Source of the DNA: an uncultured Prosthecobacter sp.
GTDB lineage: Bacteria > Verrucomicrobiota > Verrucomicrobiia > Verrucomicrobiales > Verrucomicrobiaceae
Direction of reading: 5' to 3'
DNA: 23,683 bases
Assembly (NCBI GenBank): GCA_937941745.1
Contig: CALDGV010000772.1
Coordinates: 1 to 23,683 of the forward strand
Positions 22,313-23,683 of the stretch are shown piece by piece. The number at the start of each line of letters is the position of its first letter. Position 1 is the stretch's first letter. Made by a program: the position numbers and the translations under genes. Under the pieces are notes generated by a model, which saw nothing but the letters and a program-made list of their open reading frames with translations, was not told where the DNA came from and searched no databases.

Positions 22313-23083
22313 ATGCCTGCCCGCCTTCTCCTCACCCTCCTGCTCCTCGTCAGCTGTGTTTCATGCCGTTCAGCTCAGCGTCTGGTGAAGGCGTTCCCGG
22401 CCGACCCTTCCTCCTTCCTTGTCCATGGCAGGCAGCTTCAAAAGACGGATGCAGCCAAGTCCCCCTTCCTGCATGAGTGGGTCAATCAGGACACCAAGGC
22501 CTGGAAGGAAGCCGAAAAGCGGCCTCACGTGCACATCGTCCCCGTTTCCGTGGAGCATCTTCGCCCGATGACACGCACCCTTTCCAAGATCGAAGTGCGT
22601 GAAAAGTCCCGCCAGAAGAATGTGCGCAGGCTGGCAGGCTACTTCCATGAGGAACTGGTCAAGGCATTCAAGAATGCTCCCGAGGAGCGCCGCGAAGTGA
22701 TCGCACCTGCAGACGTGGATTCCCTGGTTCTAGAGGTCGCCATCATCGAGTTCAACCCCAATCCCGTCCTTGGCGGCCTCATGCGCAAAGGCATCAACAT
22801 CCTCCTCTGGCCCGGTGCCGAGACCGCCGTCTCCCACAAGCTGAAGGGCTACATGGCCATCGAAGGCCGTCTGAAGGACAACAAGACCGGCACTGTGCTC
22901 TACGAGTTCGCCGACGCCGAGCAGAACCGCTCCGGCATCATCCTGTATGTCCACGACTACACGACCTACACCTACTTCCGGAAGGCCTGCCGCGAATGGG
23001 CCCGGCAGATCGAGGAGGTGACGCGCACAGAAGCCCGGGCCTCGGTCAAGGACAGCCCGCCCGCCACCTTCCTGCTCTGGTAG
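22313..23083 (+). CDS. DUF3313-like lipoprotein
   Basis: 256 residues. A short signal ends in lipobox LVSC (C15; C18 is a second candidate). The mature part contains a VHIVPVSVEHLR strand, RLAGYFHEELVKAF, a DSLVLEVAIIEFNPNP segment and a KLKGYMAIEGRLKDNKTG strand. This order resembles DUF3313-type lipoproteins, which are common in Gram-negative bacteria and have no known function. It lies close behind the solute-binding protein on the same strand and may be co-transcribed. The 3' end is 63 bases before rnpB. Confidence 0.7.
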   Translation: MPARLLLTLLLLVSCVSCRSAQRLVKAFPADPSSFLVHGRQLQKTDAAKSPFLHEWVNQDTKAWKEAEKRPHVHIVPVSVEHLRPMTRTLSKIEVREKSRQKNVRRLAGYFHEELVKAFKNAPEERREVIAPADVDSLVLEVAIIEFNPNPVLGGLMRKGINILLWPGAETAVSHKLKGYMAIEGRLKDNKTGTVLYEFADAEQNRSGIILYVHDYTTYTYFRKACREWARQIEEVTRTEARASVKDSPPATFLLW

Positions 23084-23088
23084 CAAAG

Positions 23089-23104
23089 TTCACCCACGGG
23101 TGAA
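23089..23104. repeat. Inverted repeat between the DUF3313-like gene and rnpB
   Basis: TTCACCC-AC-GGGTGAA is a 7-bp perfect inverted repeat with a 2-base centre, starting 5 bases after the lipoprotein stop and ending 42 bases before the rnpB 5' end. It may be a DNA-binding site for rnpB control. As RNA it would be a 6-bp stem with a CACG loop and no T tract, so a weak terminator is less likely. Confidence 0.4.
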
Positions 23105-23146
23105 ATTCGGGTTTCTGTCCTCCGGAATCCGCGCTAAGGCACCAGC

Positions 23147-23575
23147 GGGTCGGCCGGAGTGGCCGCTCGTCGGTCCTGCTTCGGCAGGATGCGGACGAGA
23201 GGAAAGTCCGGACACCACAAGGCAGCGTGCCGCGCGCAAGCGTGGAGGCTACGGGGCAACTCGTGGTCATGGAAAGTGTCACAGAAAGCAAACCGCCCTC
23301 CGGCAACGGAGGGTAAGGGTGAAAAGGCGGGGTAAGAGCCCACCGCTCCGACAGCAATGAAGGAGGCACGACAAACCCCATGCGGTGCAAGACAGAACAG
23401 GAGAAATGGCCCGCCTGGCCGCAAATCCTTCCGCTTCGGCGGAGGATGGATAGCTCCGGGTAATAGTCGCATCCCGCTTCGGCGGGGGCCGGCTCCGCAA
23501 GGAGCTGGCAGATAAATGGTCACACCTTGGGCCGAAAGGCCTGGGGCACAAAATCCGGCTTATGAAGGCCGACCC
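23147..23575 (+). ncRNA. rnpB: RNase P RNA, bacterial type A-like
   Basis: RNase P RNA is the catalytic RNA that trims the 5' leader of tRNAs. Conserved blocks are present in order: GAGGAAAGTCCGG at 23199-23211, ACAGAAAGCAAACCGCC from 23281, GGGTGAAAAGGCGGGGTAAG from 23317, GATAAATGGTCAC near 23511, and ACAAAATCCGGCTTAT at 23548-23563. Ends are set by helix P1: GGGTCGGCC (23147-23155) pairs perfectly with GGCCGACCC (23567-23575). Three stems end in C(UUCG)G tetraloops. Length is about 429 nt. Exact ends could differ by a few bases. Confidence 0.96.
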
Positions 23576-23591
23576 ACCTTCTTTTCGTCCT

Positions 23592-23617
23592 CCGGGGCAC
23601 TGGTTACCCTGCCCCGG
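23592..23617 (+). terminator. First hairpin downstream of rnpB
   Basis: CCGGGGCA (23592-23599) pairs perfectly with TGCCCCGG (23610-23617) around a 10-base loop, 16 bases past the rnpB P1 helix. There is no T tract, so it may protect or help process the 3' end rather than terminate alone. Confidence 0.5.
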
Positions 23618-23625
23618 AAAGCCAG

Positions 23626-23662
23626 GCGGCCTCCCCGGTGAGGGGAGGCCGCTGGGGTTCTT
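23626..23662 (+). terminator. Strong GC hairpin downstream of rnpB
   Basis: GCGGCCTCCCC (23626-23636) pairs perfectly over 11 bp with GGGGAGGCCGC (23642-23652) around a 5-base GGTGA loop. It is followed by TGGGGTTCTTGGG, only a weak T-rich run. It is the likely rnpB terminator. Confidence 0.6.
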
Positions 23663-23683
23663 GGGTGGATGGGATCTTCAGCG

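Noticed and set aside
23046..23551. Several minus- and plus-strand ORFs over rnpB
   Set aside because: They lie on RNase P RNA and show the Arg/Pro/Ser-rich composition expected of translated GC-rich structural RNA.

Overview
The window looks like chromosomal housekeeping and envelope DNA from a Gram-negative member of the Verrucomicrobiota, probably near Prosthecobacter or Verrucomicrobium. Reasons: lpxA and several lipoproteins indicate an outer membrane; there is a free-standing SWIB-domain protein; there are a formylglycine-type sulfatase, an Asp-box sialidase-like protein and planctomycete/verrucomicrobial-style c-type cytochromes; and most genes lack a Shine-Dalgarno site. The taxon is inferred from gene content, not from a marker tree. 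I see no phage, IS, CRISPR or tRNA.

Layout. 1-2600: the 3' end of a prenyltransferase-repeat protein, trpF (tryptophan synthesis), then a divergent pair: a di-haem cytochrome c peroxidase and a mono-haem lipoprotein. 2592-4372 (minus strand): a lipoprotein with a possible LptC-like fold, lpxA (lipid A) and a two-TM small protein. 4486-6423: a secreted protein with two similar beta domains, then a minus-strand pair of small coiled-coil envelope proteins preceded by a perfect 15-bp palindrome. 6550-9491 (plus): an alpha/beta hydrolase, a SWIB protein with its own terminator, and an overlapping HAD phosphatase/CDF metal transporter pair. 9488-11076 (minus): pyrR-pyrB. 11146-16043: an Asp-box sialidase-like protein and an ACS-type MFS transporter, a divergent CDP-alcohol phosphatidyltransferase variant, and a secreted sulfatase. 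16059-20219 (minus): infC, an RmlD-like reductase and penicillin-binding protein 1C, close enough to be one transcript. 20624-23083 (plus): an orphan iron-type solute-binding protein and a DUF3313-like lipoprotein. 23147-23575: RNase P RNA (rnpB), followed by two strong hairpins.

The clearest non-routine result is infC. The reading frame continues 67 codons upstream of the first ATG to an ATT codon with a perfect AGGAGG six bases ahead. This restores the AUU start known for IF3 in enterobacteria and gives a 320-residue IF3 with a disordered Pro/Gly/Gln/Asn-rich head and a His/Asp/Glu-rich tail. Other points are a CDP-alcohol phosphatidyltransferase whose signature has Asn at two of four Asp positions, a PyrR with an altered PRPP loop, and the palindrome in front of the coiled-coil pair. 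I did not find a defence system or another clearly new multi-gene system.
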